Positions 8,809 to 17,585 of a stretch of 64,000 bases of DNA are shown here, one piece after another. A model generated the notes under the pieces. It did no database searches. It saw only the letters and a list, made by a program, of their open reading frames with translations, and had not been told where the DNA came from. Position 1 is the stretch's first letter, and each line of letters starts with the position of its first letter. The translations under genes and the position numbers were made by a program. The DNA is from Bdellovibrio sp. BCCA (GTDB taxonomy: Bacteria; Bdellovibrionota; Bdellovibrionia; Bdellovibrionales; Bdellovibrionaceae), in the NCBI RefSeq assembly GCF_037996825.1, contig NZ_JBBNAC010000001.1, forward strand, positions 806,001 to 870,000, written 5' to 3'.

Positions 8809-9159
8809 ATGAAACTCAACTATACCTTTAAGCACTTGGACCACTCTGATTCCCTTGTTACTTATACGGAAGAGAGAATGTCAGAGGTTGGACGCTTCCT
8901 GCTTAAAGATGGGTACGGCAGCGTGTATTTCAGTAAGCAGAAAAATGAATTCTGCGTTGAGATCTCCGTTAACACTCGCGAAAAATATTTTAAGGCCACA
9001 GCTTTTGGAATGGATGTGTACGCAGCTGTCGACGCTGTTTCGGAAAAATTGGAAAAACAATTTTTAAAAATCAGCAAGCAGCTTAAAAATCATAAAAAAC
9101 CAGAGCTTACAAAAGAAGGTCGTTTGGAGCAGGCAATCCGCTTCAAAAAGGCGGCCTAA
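8809..9159 (+). CDS. hpf: ribosome hibernation promoting factor (short HPF/RaiA type)
   Basis: Binds the 30S subunit in the mRNA/tRNA channel and inactivates ribosomes in starvation. At 116 residues it is the short form, without the C-terminal dimerisation domain. The beta-alpha-beta-beta-beta-alpha pattern is visible: FKHLDHSDSLVTYTEERM, then VYFSKQKNEFCVEISVNT and DVYAAVDAVSEKLEKQFLK, the last being the family's helix motif. A strong AAGGAGAAG ribosome binding site precedes the ATG. Its own terminator follows. Hibernation would suit the free-swimming, non-growing attack phase (inference). Confidence 0.92.
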   Translation: MKLNYTFKHLDHSDSLVTYTEERMSEVGRFLLKDGYGSVYFSKQKNEFCVEISVNTREKYFKATAFGMDVYAAVDAVSEKLEKQFLKISKQLKNHKKPELTKEGRLEQAIRFKKAA

Positions 9160-9197
9160 GGTCGTTTGTGGAGAACGACATTTGATAGACAAACTAA

Positions 9198-9232
9198 AGA
9201 GGGTGGTTTAGAAACAACCACCCTTTATTTTT
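9198..9232 (+). terminator. terminator of hpf
   Basis: GGGTGGTT (9201-9208) pairs with AACCACCC (9216-9223), followed by TTTATTTTT. Confidence 0.85.
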
Positions 9233-9247
9233 GAACGTACGTGTAAC

Positions 9248-9847
9248 ATGAATGAAAAACCCCATTGGGAGAGTTTTCTTTTTTCAGCTTCAGTGAAAGA
9301 AGATCAGCTCACTCAGCTTTATAAATATCGCCTTCTTATTGTCGTGACCGTGATCACCGGTCTCTTAATGTGGACATATAGTTTTATTTCTCTGTTCTTC
9401 GTCCAAGGGAAAACGTTGGCTGCCATTGGAATCACCTGTTCGGTGATTCACGCTTTGTCGCCGTTGGTGTACCGACTTTCCCGTTCGATGACCTTGGCGG
9501 CCTACAACATGGTGACGGCGGGGATGACCTTTCAGTTTTCCTTTTCATTTTTCACCGGAGGCTTTTACTCGCCCACCTTGATTTGGTTTGCGGTACTGCC
9601 GTTGATTGTGGGACTCCTCACAAATAAAACTCACGCGGCGATCTGGACATTCCTTTCGGCCTTCGCTTACGTTTTGATGTTTTATCTTCACGAGGCCGGG
9701 GTGGTGCCGGAGTCGACGCTGTCTGATTTAGGGAAAACGCTGACGCAGTTTATGATCGGTTTGGGACTGATCAGTCTTGTTGGCGGGTTCACATTATTTT
9801 TCCTGGAACTGGGTTATTTTTATTATCACAAACCCAAGGGATCTTGA
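9248..9847 (+). CDS. multi-spanning membrane protein resembling a sensor input domain
   Basis: 199 residues with about six hydrophobic segments (roughly 28-52, 56-75, 80-110, 113-128, 130-150 and 163-190). It ends right after the last helix with a short basic tail. Such a helix bundle, with a charged N-terminus and closely spaced helices, is what sensor kinases and cyclases carry as their membrane input domain, but no kinase, GGDEF or other output domain follows. It may be an orphan receptor, a remnant or an independent membrane protein. It is flanked by the hpf terminator and the metK leader, so it is probably transcribed alone. Confidence 0.6.
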   Translation: MNEKPHWESFLFSASVKEDQLTQLYKYRLLIVVTVITGLLMWTYSFISLFFVQGKTLAAIGITCSVIHALSPLVYRLSRSMTLAAYNMVTAGMTFQFSFSFFTGGFYSPTLIWFAVLPLIVGLLTNKTHAAIWTFLSAFAYVLMFYLHEAGVVPESTLSDLGKTLTQFMIGLGLISLVGGFTLFFLELGYFYYHKPKGS

Positions 9848-9881
9848 CCCCTCATTGCTGCTTTGGTAGGTTGGCCGTTCG

Positions 9882-9963
9882 CTAAATGCGAAGGGCATTT
9901 AGGATGGTTTCGGGTATAATTTCGAAGACCCAAACCGAGCTCATTAACACCTTTCCTAATGAG
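9882..9963 (+). promoter_or_regulatory. structured leader of metK: three consecutive hairpins
   Basis: Hairpin 1: CTAAATGC (9882-9889) with GCATTTAG (9895-9902), eight perfect pairs. Hairpin 2: GGTTTCGGGT (9906-9915) with ACCCAAACC (9928-9936), one bulged C. Hairpin 3: CTCATTA (9940-9946) with TAATGAG (9957-9963), which covers the start of the metK ribosome binding site (GAGGAAT, 9961-9967). SAM-sensing leaders are common before metK, but I could not match this to a known SAM riboswitch class. Caution: TATAAT at 9915-9920 lies inside hairpin 2 and could be the promoter, in which case only hairpin 3 would be transcribed. Confidence 0.45.
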
Positions 9964-9974
9964 GAATAAAAGCA

Positions 9975-11138
9975 GTGAAAAACTATCTTTTTACGAGTGA
10001 ATCAGTCTCTGAGGGGCATCCGGATAAAATGGCGGATCAAATCTCTGATGGCATCTTGGACGCTATTTTGGCGCAAGATCCAAAGGGCCGTGTTGCCTGT
10101 GAGACCCTGTTGACGACAGGTTTGATTGTTGTTGGTGGAGAAATCACAACATCAGCAAAAGTAAACTTCTCTGAAGTTGCTCGTGAAGTTGTAAAGCGTA
10201 TTGGTTATGACCACTCTGATAAAGGTTTTGACTACAAAACTTGCGGCGTGATGATCGCTGTCGGTCAGCAGTCTCCAGATATCGCTGTCGGCGTCAAAGA
10301 AACTCTCTCTGATGATCAAGGTGCGGGCGACCAAGGCTTGATGTTCGGTTACGCTGTGAATGAAACTCCAGAGTTGATGCCTCTAAGCATCGCAATGTCT
10401 CACAAACTTGTGAAAGACTTGGCAGCACTTCGTAAAGCCAACAAAGTCGACTGGCTCCGTCCAGACGCTAAATCTCAAGTCACTGTTCAGTACGAAAACG
10501 GAATCGCAAAACGTATCGATGCGATTGTGATTTCAACTCAGCATGCGGATTCTGTCTCTAATGCGACAATCAAAGAATTCATCACAGAAGAGTTGATCAA
10601 AAAATCCATCCCAGCAAACTGGATTGATGCGAAAACAAAATTCTTCATCAACCCAACGGGCCGTTTCGTAACGGGTGGTCCAATGGGTGATGCGGGTCTG
10701 ACGGGTCGTAAGATCATCGTGGACACTTATGGTGGTCACGGGGCTCACGGCGGGGGCGCGTTCTCTGGTAAAGATCCTTCAAAAGTGGATCGTTCTGCCG
10801 CTTACGCATCTCGTCATATTGCTAAGAACATCGTGGGTGCCGGTTTAGCTGAAAGATGCTTGGTTCAAGTGGCTTACGCGATTGGCGTGGCAGAGCCTGT
10901 AAGCATCAGCGTTAACGATTACGGTACAAGCAAAGTGGGTCCTGAGATTCTTGAAAAAGCAGTTCGCCAAGTTTTCGACTTGAGACCTGCCAGAATCACA
11001 AAAGACTTGGATCTATTGAGACCTATCTACAGTCCAACGGCAGCTTACGGTCACTTCGGCCGCAATGAAGAGTCGTTCACTTGGGAAAAGCTCAATAAAG
11101 TGGACCAACTGAAAGACGCTGTTAAAACTTTGGCTTAG
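9975..11138 (+). CDS. metK: S-adenosylmethionine synthetase
   Basis: Makes SAM from methionine and ATP. It is 387 residues, the standard length. Visible signatures are [20 protein letters not shown] at the N-terminus (methionine/ATP site), the [12 protein letters not shown] motif near residues 117-128 and the P-loop-like [19 protein letters not shown] near 258-276. It is preceded by a structured leader and followed directly by a strong terminator, so it appears to be a single-gene unit. Confidence 0.97.
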   Translation: MKNYLFTSESVSEGHPDKMADQISDGILDAILAQDPKGRVACETLLTTGLIVVGGEITTSAKVNFSEVAREVVKRIGYDHSDKGFDYKTCGVMIAVGQQSPDIAVGVKETLSDDQGAGDQGLMFGYAVNETPELMPLSIAMSHKLVKDLAALRKANKVDWLRPDAKSQVTVQYENGIAKRIDAIVISTQHADSVSNATIKEFITEELIKKSIPANWIDAKTKFFINPTGRFVTGGPMGDAGLTGRKIIVDTYGGHGAHGGGAFSGKDPSKVDRSAAYASRHIAKNIVGAGLAERCLVQVAYAIGVAEPVSISVNDYGTSKVGPEILEKAVRQVFDLRPARITKDLDLLRPIYSPTAAYGHFGRNEESFTWEKLNKVDQLKDAVKTLA

Positions 11139-11160
11139 TTTTTTAAATAGCACAGTCATT

Positions 11161-11197
11161 GCGCCGAGTTGTTACTAGCAACTCGGCGCTTCTTTTA
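11161..11197 (+). terminator. terminator of metK
   Basis: GCGCCGAGTTG (11161-11171) pairs perfectly with CAACTCGGCGC (11179-11189), followed by TTCTTTT. A TATAAT at 11198-11203, directly after it, may serve as the -10 of lepA. Confidence 0.9.
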
Positions 11198-11226
11198 TAT
11201 AATGGGCGGGCAAAAGAAAGAGGCCT

Positions 11227-13026
11227 ATGGATCCTAAGTTTATTCGAAACTTTTCAATCATTGCTCACATCGACCATGGTAAATCAACTTTGGCTGACGG
11301 GCTTTTGTCTGCAACGGGCGCTCTTTCTGATCGCGAAAAGAAAGATCAATTCCTCGATAACATGGAGCTTGAGCGCGAGCGTGGTATCACGATCAAAGCA
11401 CAAACAGTCTGCTTAGATTTCAAATCTAAAGACGGCAACATGTATCAAATCAACTTGATCGATACACCGGGGCACGTGGATTTCTCTTACGAAGTCTCTC
11501 GTTCTTTGGCGGCCTGTGAAGGTGCGATTCTTGTAGTCGACGCCGCTCAAGGGGTCGAAGCGCAAACGTTGGCAAACGTTTACTTGGCGCTTGAAAACAA
11601 TCTCGAAATCATTCCTGTTCTAAATAAAATCGATCTTCCGTCGGCTGACCCAGAAGGTGTCGCGAAACAAATCGAAGACACTGTTGGTCTTGATTGCACA
11701 GGCATTATCCATGCTTCAGCAAAAGAGAAAATCGGTATCACAGATATTTTGGAAGCCATCGTTGAAAAAGTTCCGCCACCAAAAGCGGATCGCTCTTTAA
11801 CTCCTCGTGCGCTTATTTTTGACTCTTGGTTCGACGCTTATCAAGGTGTCGTTGTCCTTGTGCGCGTGATGGATGGAGTGATCAAAAAAGGTGACAAGAT
11901 TAAATTCATGGCTACAGACCGTGACTATGAAGTTTTGCGCATGGGTAAGTACAAACCATTCCCAGCGATGCAAGACACTCTTGAAGCGGGTGAGGTGGGC
12001 TTTATCATCTGCGGTATTAAAGACATCCGCGACGTGCAAGTCGGTGACACGGTCACTGCGGCAAAACATCCAGCGACAGAACCTTTGGCAGGTTTCCAAA
12101 GAATCAAGCCGATGGTTTTTGCCGGAATCTTCCCGGTTGTGGCGTCTGAGTATGAAAACTTGAAAGACGCTTTGGATAAGCTTTGCTTAAATGACTCTTC
12201 TTTGACTTTTGAAATCGAAAAGTCGGCGGCTTTGGGCTTTGGATACCGTTGCGGTTTCTTAGGTCTATTGCACATGGAAATCGTTCAAGAGCGTTTGGAG
12301 CGTGAGTTCAATCTTGATTTGATCACAACAGCTCCAACGGTTGTTTATAGAATTACGAAAACAGACGGCACAGAGATGATGCTTGAAAATCCATCAGGCA
12401 TGCCGGCAGAAACTCAAATTGTGAAGTTTGAAGAGCCTTACGTTAAGGTGACTTTACATACTCCGACGGATTATATCGGTGGTATTTTAAAACTTTGTGA
12501 AGACAAACGCGGTATTCAAATCAAAATGGAATACGTGACCGATAAAAAGGTCATCATTGAGTACAAATTGCCAATGAATGAAATGGTCATGGATTTCTAT
12601 GACCGTTTGAAGTCCATCTCTAAAGGTTATGCCTCTTTGGAATACGAATTCATCGGCTTTGAAGAATCAGACCTGGTGAAGTTGGATATCTTGATCAATG
12701 GGGAGCCGATTGACGCCCTTTCTTTGATTGTCCACAGATCCAAGGCGCAAAACCGCGGACGCCTGTTGGCTGAGAAGATGAAAGAGCTCATCCCTCGTCA
12801 ACAATACCAAGTCGCGATCCAAGCGGCGATCGGTGCCAAGATTATTGCCCGTGAAACTTTGGGAGCGATCAGAAAAGACGTGACCGCGAAGTGTTATGGT
12901 GGTGATATTTCTCGTAAGCGTAAACTCTTAGAGAAGCAAAAAGAGGGTAAAAAACGTATGAAGGCCATCGGTCATGTCGAAGTGCCTCAGGAAGCCTTCT
13001 TAGCGATCCTTAAGGTGGAGGACTAG
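11227..13026 (+). CDS. lepA: elongation factor 4 (LepA)
   Basis: Ribosome-associated GTPase thought to act on stalled or initiating ribosomes. It is 599 residues, the family length. G1 is [15 protein letters not shown] at 13-27, the switch region ERGITI, G3 [11 protein letters not shown] and G4 [10 protein letters not shown]. The C-terminal LepA domain contains the conserved [20 protein letters not shown] near residues 557-576. It is followed four bases later by the first signal peptidase gene; lepA-lepB is a classic operon. Confidence 0.97.
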   Translation: MDPKFIRNFSIIAHIDHGKSTLADGLLSATGALSDREKKDQFLDNMELERERGITIKAQTVCLDFKSKDGNMYQINLIDTPGHVDFSYEVSRSLAACEGAILVVDAAQGVEAQTLANVYLALENNLEIIPVLNKIDLPSADPEGVAKQIEDTVGLDCTGIIHASAKEKIGITDILEAIVEKVPPPKADRSLTPRALIFDSWFDAYQGVVVLVRVMDGVIKKGDKIKFMATDRDYEVLRMGKYKPFPAMQDTLEAGEVGFIICGIKDIRDVQVGDTVTAAKHPATEPLAGFQRIKPMVFAGIFPVVASEYENLKDALDKLCLNDSSLTFEIEKSAALGFGYRCGFLGLLHMEIVQERLEREFNLDLITTAPTVVYRITKTDGTEMMLENPSGMPAETQIVKFEEPYVKVTLHTPTDYIGGILKLCEDKRGIQIKMEYVTDKKVIIEYKLPMNEMVMDFYDRLKSISKGYASLEYEFIGFEESDLVKLDILINGEPIDALSLIVHRSKAQNRGRLLAEKMKELIPRQQYQVAIQAAIGAKIIARETLGAIRKDVTAKCYGGDISRKRKLLEKQKEGKKRMKAIGHVEVPQEAFLAILKVED

Positions 13027-13030
13027 CATC

Positions 13031-13798
13031 ATGAGTGACAACAAAAATAGCTGGAACTGGCGTACGAAACATTTTTGGACAGAAGGTTGGGGATCTCTTT
13101 TCCTGGCTGTCTTTATCGCCCTCTTCATCCGCTGGGGCTTCATTGAAGCTTATGTGATTCCGTCGGGCTCCATGCTGCCGTCTCTTTTAATTCATGATCA
13201 TATCTTTGTGAATAAATTGACTTACGGTTTGCGCGTTCCGTTCAGCGAAAATTGGTTGGTGAAATTCAACGAACCAAAACGCGGTGAAGTGATCGTGTTC
13301 AAATATCCAAAAGATATGAGCACGTTCTTTATCAAACGTATCGTGGGCGAGCCTGGCGATAAGATTTATTATGAAAACGGAACACTTTTCATCAACGACA
13401 AACCCGTTGATAAAAAAGTTCCTGCCAATTTGGAAGACTTCGCATGGCTTCGCGATGCCGACTTCCAACGTGACGGCAATATCAACGACAACAAAGAAAA
13501 CTACGTCGAATTCACGGAAGAACTTCCGGGTGGAAAAAACCACGCGATCCTTCTTCGTAAAGGTGATATCTACGAAACTTTCGGTCCTGTGACAGTGCCT
13601 GATGATCATTTGTTCGTGATGGGTGATAACCGCATGAACTCTTCCGATGGCCGTGTGTGGGGATTCCTGCCTAAGCAAAATATCTTGGGACGTGCGATGT
13701 TCGTATGGCTTTCTTGTGAAGAGACAGTTCCGGCATTGCCATTCTTGTGCAATCCTTTGACGATCCGTTGGGGCCGCTTCTTCCATCAAGTCAACTAG
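13031..13798 (+). CDS. lepB: signal peptidase I, copy 1
   Basis: Inner-membrane serine protease that removes signal peptides from exported proteins. It is 255 residues with one N-terminal membrane helix (19-39). The catalytic Ser is in IPSGSMLPSLL (about residue 47), the catalytic Lys in FFIKRIVGEPGD (near 101), and box E is FVMGDNRMNSSDGR. Tandem with lepA upstream (4-base gap) and copy 2 downstream, which starts at the base after its stop. About 40 residues between boxes D and E (DFAWLRDADFQRDGNIND) have no obvious counterpart in copy 2. Confidence 0.95.
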   Translation: MSDNKNSWNWRTKHFWTEGWGSLFLAVFIALFIRWGFIEAYVIPSGSMLPSLLIHDHIFVNKLTYGLRVPFSENWLVKFNEPKRGEVIVFKYPKDMSTFFIKRIVGEPGDKIYYENGTLFINDKPVDKKVPANLEDFAWLRDADFQRDGNINDNKENYVEFTEELPGGKNHAILLRKGDIYETFGPVTVPDDHLFVMGDNRMNSSDGRVWGFLPKQNILGRAMFVWLSCEETVPALPFLCNPLTIRWGRFFHQVN

Positions 13799-14506
13799 AT
13801 GACAGAGTCTTCCAACGAAACTCGCAATTTAAAAGGAACGTGGAATCAGGCGATTCTAACGTTCCTTTTTCCGATTTTGCTGGTGATGAGTTTACGTTGG
13901 GCGGTCATTGAACCTTTTGTGATTCCTTCGGGAAGTATGATTCCCAATCTTTTGATTCACGATCACATCTTGGTTAAAAAATTCTCTTACGGTTTGCACA
14001 TTCCATTCAGTGATAAGTGGCTAGCGCAATGGGCGACTCCGCAACGTGGTGACATCGTCGTTTTTAAATACCCTGAAAATCCTGAAGTCTATTACATCAA
14101 ACGCTTGATCGGCGTTCCTGGCGACACGGTCGAGGTAAAAGCAGGCCGAATCACAGTGAATGGTGAAAAGTTTAATCTGTCTCCGTTCGACAATCCTGAG
14201 AATGAAAAAGGTTTTAATTATTTTCAGGAAAGCAACGGACGCAAAGAATACACCGTGCGCTTTCTTTACGAAGAAGTGGGCGACGAGGTCCAAGCTTATA
14301 AAGTTCCAGAAGGTCAGTACTTTTTTATGGGCGACAACCGCGATCAATCCAGTGATTCGCGCTTCTGGGGTTTCGTGAAAAACGACTATATCGTCGGCAA
14401 AGCCTGGGTGATCTGGCTTTCTTGCAATAGCACTTTGCCAACAATGACATTCGTCTGTGATCCTTCACAGATTCGCTTCAATCGAATTTTCAAAAAGTTA
14501 CCTTAG
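13799..14506 (+). CDS. lepB: signal peptidase I, copy 2
   Basis: 235 residues with the same plan as copy 1: a membrane helix (18-37), catalytic Ser in IPSGSMIPNLL, catalytic Lys in YYIKRLIGVPGD and box E FFMGDNRDQSSDSR. The C-terminal LSCNSTLPTMTFVCDP parallels LSCEETVPALPFLCNP in copy 1, so the two are recent paralogues and share a Cys pair. The start codon follows the stop of copy 1 immediately, so translation is coupled. Different copies may handle different substrates, such as the large secretome of a predator (inference). Confidence 0.94.
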   Translation: MTESSNETRNLKGTWNQAILTFLFPILLVMSLRWAVIEPFVIPSGSMIPNLLIHDHILVKKFSYGLHIPFSDKWLAQWATPQRGDIVVFKYPENPEVYYIKRLIGVPGDTVEVKAGRITVNGEKFNLSPFDNPENEKGFNYFQESNGRKEYTVRFLYEEVGDEVQAYKVPEGQYFFMGDNRDQSSDSRFWGFVKNDYIVGKAWVIWLSCNSTLPTMTFVCDPSQIRFNRIFKKLP

Positions 14507-14548
14507 ATTCTTGGCCACCATAATTCGATAAATGACCGCCATAGAAAT

Positions 14549-15088
14549 TTATTTGTCGATCTTGTAGGGGATGGTTTCTTTTTCTCTTTGAGTTGATGGC
14601 TCACGAGTGGTTGGGTCAAACCAAGCAATAGCTTCGATTCTTTCATTAGTCTTTTGATATAGAACAGAAAGTCCCAGTCTGTCGTCCACTAAATTTGAAG
14701 GCTGCGTGAGTGAATGTGGATTTGGTTGAACAGTTGGACTTGCTTTGAGATCAAGGCTCGAATATTTTTTGTTCAAGTCACCAAGTTCAATTGTATCATT
14801 GGGTTGGAGGACCCATAAAATCGAATGAACTGTGTTAGAGTTGTTTTTGAATTTAATAGTGATGTATTGGCCACTATTTTCAGCATTATGGAATTCCCAA
14901 ACTGTCTCATTTTTTAAAACGGTTTGTTGCGACGGTTGGCCTAAAATAGATACAACGTCGCTTTCTTTAGAAGCTCCCACTTTAAGTTGAGATATTTTTT
15001 TAAAGGTAGATGAGTTTTCTGACGTTTTAGTCGTCGAAGAGCAGCTTAAAAGTGACAAACTAAGAAATATCAAAGCTATGAATTTCAT
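14549..15088 (-). CDS. SmpA/BamE-like small lipoprotein
   Basis: 179 residues. The signal and lipobox end in LLSC (Cys at about 16). The segment KVGASKESDVVSILGQPSQ followed by VWEFH matches the SmpA/OmlA (BamE-like) fold, in which a helix precedes a G-x-P turn; the C-terminal half is unassigned. It overlaps the upstream gene on the same strand (15085-15855) by four bases (ATGA), forming a two-gene unit lying opposite to the lepB genes on both sides. The pair looks richer in A and T than its neighbours, suggesting later insertion. BamE itself is a conserved assembly factor, but this more likely is an accessory relative. Confidence 0.65.
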   Translation of the reverse strand: MKFIALIFLSLSLLSCSSTTKTSENSSTFKKISQLKVGASKESDVVSILGQPSQQTVLKNETVWEFHNAENSGQYITIKFKNNSNTVHSILWVLQPNDTIELGDLNKKYSSLDLKASPTVQPNPHSLTQPSNLVDDRLGLSVLYQKTNERIEAIAWFDPTTREPSTQREKETIPYKIDK

Positions 15089-15855
15089 TTTATGCTCCCT
15101 GTTTTTAACTTATCACCATAATGCTTCTTCATCCAATTATATGCTTTTGGAGACACTTCGTTAAGGCGCTTTGGGTTAAATTGATAATATTCCATATTAT
15201 TTGAAAAATCTTCCGCCGGGGAGTTCCGGCCGTCTTCTTCAACGTATCCGTTTTTACGACCTTGCCAGTAAAGAGTTCTATCGTCCACGACCACAGTCCA
15301 GTCCATTGTATCTCTATAGTCTTTAGATGTTTTACGGTCCAAGTGATCGTATATATCGTGCGAAATCTCATGCGAAAAGATACGTCCGAGATTTCTATCT
15401 TTCTCAAAAGCATTATCGTAAAGAACAATATATCCGTCCCCATTGCTTGCTGGATTAGGATGATCTTTTGATTTCTTAAGACGATATATTCCCTTAATTG
15501 TAGATCGCCGAAATTCTTCAGGAAGATCCTCAAGAATATCTAGGAATCTTTGTTTTTGTTCTTCAGTCCAAGTGCTCGACTCTTCGGACTGATGAGGCCA
15601 GCCTGGAGGCAAGCCATCGTAGAGACGTGGGGACCAAAATTCATATGACGGAGTGGATCTTCTACAGTGGCTTTTAACGGTCGTCGCTTTTACAAACTTT
15701 CCGGTGCTTGTGGTGTAAGCATTTCTAAAATGCGAACGAACAAAATGTTGTCCTGGTGGGCAACTGGATGCTTGAGCAAGAGATGTTAGTGGTGCTGCAA
15801 AGCCGGCAGTGAGCACTATTAACAAAAGAGGAATTATTGTAGGTTTGTAGATCAT
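15085..15855 (-). CDS. secreted zinc-metallopeptidase-like protein (HEISH)
   Basis: 256 residues with a signal peptide (hydrophobic to about residue 28, ending SLAQA). The motif GRIFSHEISHDIYDHLD near residue 165 is a HExxH zinc site, and the downstream NGYVEEDGRNSPAEDFSNNMEYY contains a Glu/Asp-rich helix that could supply the third ligand. A Cys pair in the N-terminal part may form a disulfide. It is the first gene of a minus-strand pair placed between lepB copies 2 and 3. Periplasmic or secreted protease activity is predicted from the motif only. Confidence 0.65.
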   Translation of the reverse strand: MIYKPTIIPLLLIVLTAGFAAPLTSLAQASSCPPGQHFVRSHFRNAYTTSTGKFVKATTVKSHCRRSTPSYEFWSPRLYDGLPPGWPHQSEESSTWTEEQKQRFLDILEDLPEEFRRSTIKGIYRLKKSKDHPNPASNGDGYIVLYDNAFEKDRNLGRIFSHEISHDIYDHLDRKTSKDYRDTMDWTVVVDDRTLYWQGRKNGYVEEDGRNSPAEDFSNNMEYYQFNPKRLNEVSPKAYNWMKKHYGDKLKTGSIK

Positions 15856-15969
15856 ATTCTCGACATAGTATAGTTTGTTTATTAAATCTTAGAATTCTTA
15901 AAATGGTGAGGCAAACGTTATCTAACAAAAAAACTTTCAAGAGAGCGCAACTAACGGTAGCATCAGGGG

Positions 15970-16647
15970 ATGAACCGTTGGCGGGAATATTTAACAACTT
16001 TAGTTTTAGCAGTCTTGTGTGCTCTTTTTGTGCGCAATTATTTGGTGACGGCTTATAAAGTTCCAACAGGTTCTATGCAGCCGACATTAAAGCCGGGCGA
16101 TTTTATTTTTTCCTCTCGCATCTCTTATGGATTCTCGATTCCATTTTCCTCTAATAAATGGGGCGCGACTTTGCCAGAGCGTGGGGATCTTGTTGTTTTC
16201 AACTATCCTAATCAGCCCGCTGTGAATTACGTCAAACGTGTCATTGGTTTGCCCGGCGATCGCGTGCAAATTATCAACGGTCGTCTTCATATTAATGAAG
16301 AGGCTTTGAAATATGAAAAAGCTCGGGAAATTCCCGGCGACAATCCAAATCCGGAATTATTTGATATTTACGAAGAGATCTCAGGTCAGACCCACTGGCG
16401 TGTGATTTTCCAAAAAAAATCAGAAGACAAAGATTTTGGTCCTTTGGTGGTTCCTCCAGGGGAGGTCTTCTTGCTGGGCGATAATCGTGATGCAAGTGAC
16501 GACTCGCGCTATTGGGGTACGGTTCCCATGACCCAAGTGGTGGGCCGGGTCGTTTTAATTTGGCTTTCGCTGGATTGGCAAAAGAAATGGGGAGGCGATC
16601 GCTACCCTTCAGTGCGTTGGGAAAGAGTTTTTTCTCCGGTGTATTGA
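15970..16647 (+). CDS. lepB: signal peptidase I, copy 3
   Basis: 225 residues, with a membrane helix (8-26), catalytic Ser in VPTGSMQPTLKPGD, catalytic Lys in NYVKRVIGLPGDR and box E FLLGDNRDASDDSRYWG. It is less similar to copies 1 and 2 than they are to each other and lacks their C-terminal Cys pair; its N-terminus is shorter. It is separated from copy 2 by a two-gene minus-strand block. pyrB follows after 35 bases, so it may lead the pyrimidine operon transcript. Confidence 0.94.
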   Translation: MNRWREYLTTLVLAVLCALFVRNYLVTAYKVPTGSMQPTLKPGDFIFSSRISYGFSIPFSSNKWGATLPERGDLVVFNYPNQPAVNYVKRVIGLPGDRVQIINGRLHINEEALKYEKAREIPGDNPNPELFDIYEEISGQTHWRVIFQKKSEDKDFGPLVVPPGEVFLLGDNRDASDDSRYWGTVPMTQVVGRVVLIWLSLDWQKKWGGDRYPSVRWERVFSPVY

Positions 16648-16682
16648 CATCTCGCCGGGTGCGCCATAGGCTTGGGTTCTAG

Positions 16683-17585
16683 ATGTCATCTAGAAATAAT
16701 AAATCCATTCTCGATCTGCTTTCTCTTGAAAAAACAAAAATCGACTCCCTATTTTCCGTGGCAGACAAGCTGTCTGCGAATGAGTCTATTCCCTTTGAGG
16801 GCTTCGGCAAAACCGGAGCCCTTTTGTTTTTTGAGGCCAGCACAAGAACTCGAATGAGCTTTGAAACGGCTTGCGCAAGACTAGGAATTTATCCTCTGCT
16901 TTTTGATGGAAAATCCGGAACCAGCCTCGAAAAAGGCGAAACTCTGGAAGACACTGTTCTCAATGTCGATGCGATGAAGCCAAGCTTTTTGGTGATTCGC
17001 TCCGGAGACGATTTGGATCTCAAAGCCCTTTCGGAAAAAGTTCAATGTCCTATTCTGAATGCAGGTTGGGGTAAAAAAGGTCATCCGACACAGGCGTTGC
17101 TTGATGCTTACACAATTCGCAAACATCTTGGTACTTGTGATGGACAAAAAGTTTTAATCGTCGGTGATGTTCGTCACAGTCGTGTGGCGGCTTCACATTT
17201 TGAGTTGGCGAAAAAATTAAACTACGAAGTCGCACTCTGCGGGCCGAAAGAATTTTTACCAGAGACGGGAACTTACAAAGTGTTCTCTTCTTTAAAAGAA
17301 GGTCTTCAGTGGGCGACAGTGGCCATGACTTTACGAGTGCAACTTGAGCGTCATTCTTCGCAGTATTCCTTGGCCGATTATCGTGAACACTACGGATTCA
17401 CGGTGAAAAACTTGAAAGATTTGTCATCGAAAGCGTTGATCATGCATCCGGGGCCGATCAATCAAGGAACGGAATTGGATTCTGAAGTTTTACAAGATCC
17501 GCGCTGCAAAGTTTTGAATCAGGTTTCTAACGGCGTTTTGATTCGCCAAAGTCTTATCTACACGACATTGTCGGAGGGGAAATAA
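16683..17585 (+). CDS. pyrB: aspartate carbamoyltransferase catalytic chain
   Basis: First committed step of pyrimidine synthesis: carbamoyl phosphate plus aspartate. It is 300 residues, the family size. The carbamoyl-phosphate motif FEASTRTRMSFETA (51-64), HPTQALLD near 134 and HPGPINQGTELD at the aspartate site are all present. No pyrI regulatory subunit is next to it. It overlaps carA by one base (TAATG), and with carA and carB it would supply and use carbamoyl phosphate. Confidence 0.97.
   Translation: MSSRNNKSILDLLSLEKTKIDSLFSVADKLSANESIPFEGFGKTGALLFFEASTRTRMSFETACARLGIYPLLFDGKSGTSLEKGETLEDTVLNVDAMKPSFLVIRSGDDLDLKALSEKVQCPILNAGWGKKGHPTQALLDAYTIRKHLGTCDGQKVLIVGDVRHSRVAASHFELAKKLNYEVALCGPKEFLPETGTYKVFSSLKEGLQWATVAMTLRVQLERHSSQYSLADYREHYGFTVKNLKDLSSKALIMHPGPINQGTELDSEVLQDPRCKVLNQVSNGVLIRQSLIYTTLSEGK

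Noticed and set aside
9882-9963. Direct assignment of the metK leader to a known SAM riboswitch.
   Set aside because: No class-specific conserved core could be recognised; only the hairpins are certain.
14507-15969. A mobile element carrying the two-gene block between lepB copies 2 and 3.
   Set aside because: No transposase, terminal repeats or target duplication were seen; only orientation and composition suggest insertion.
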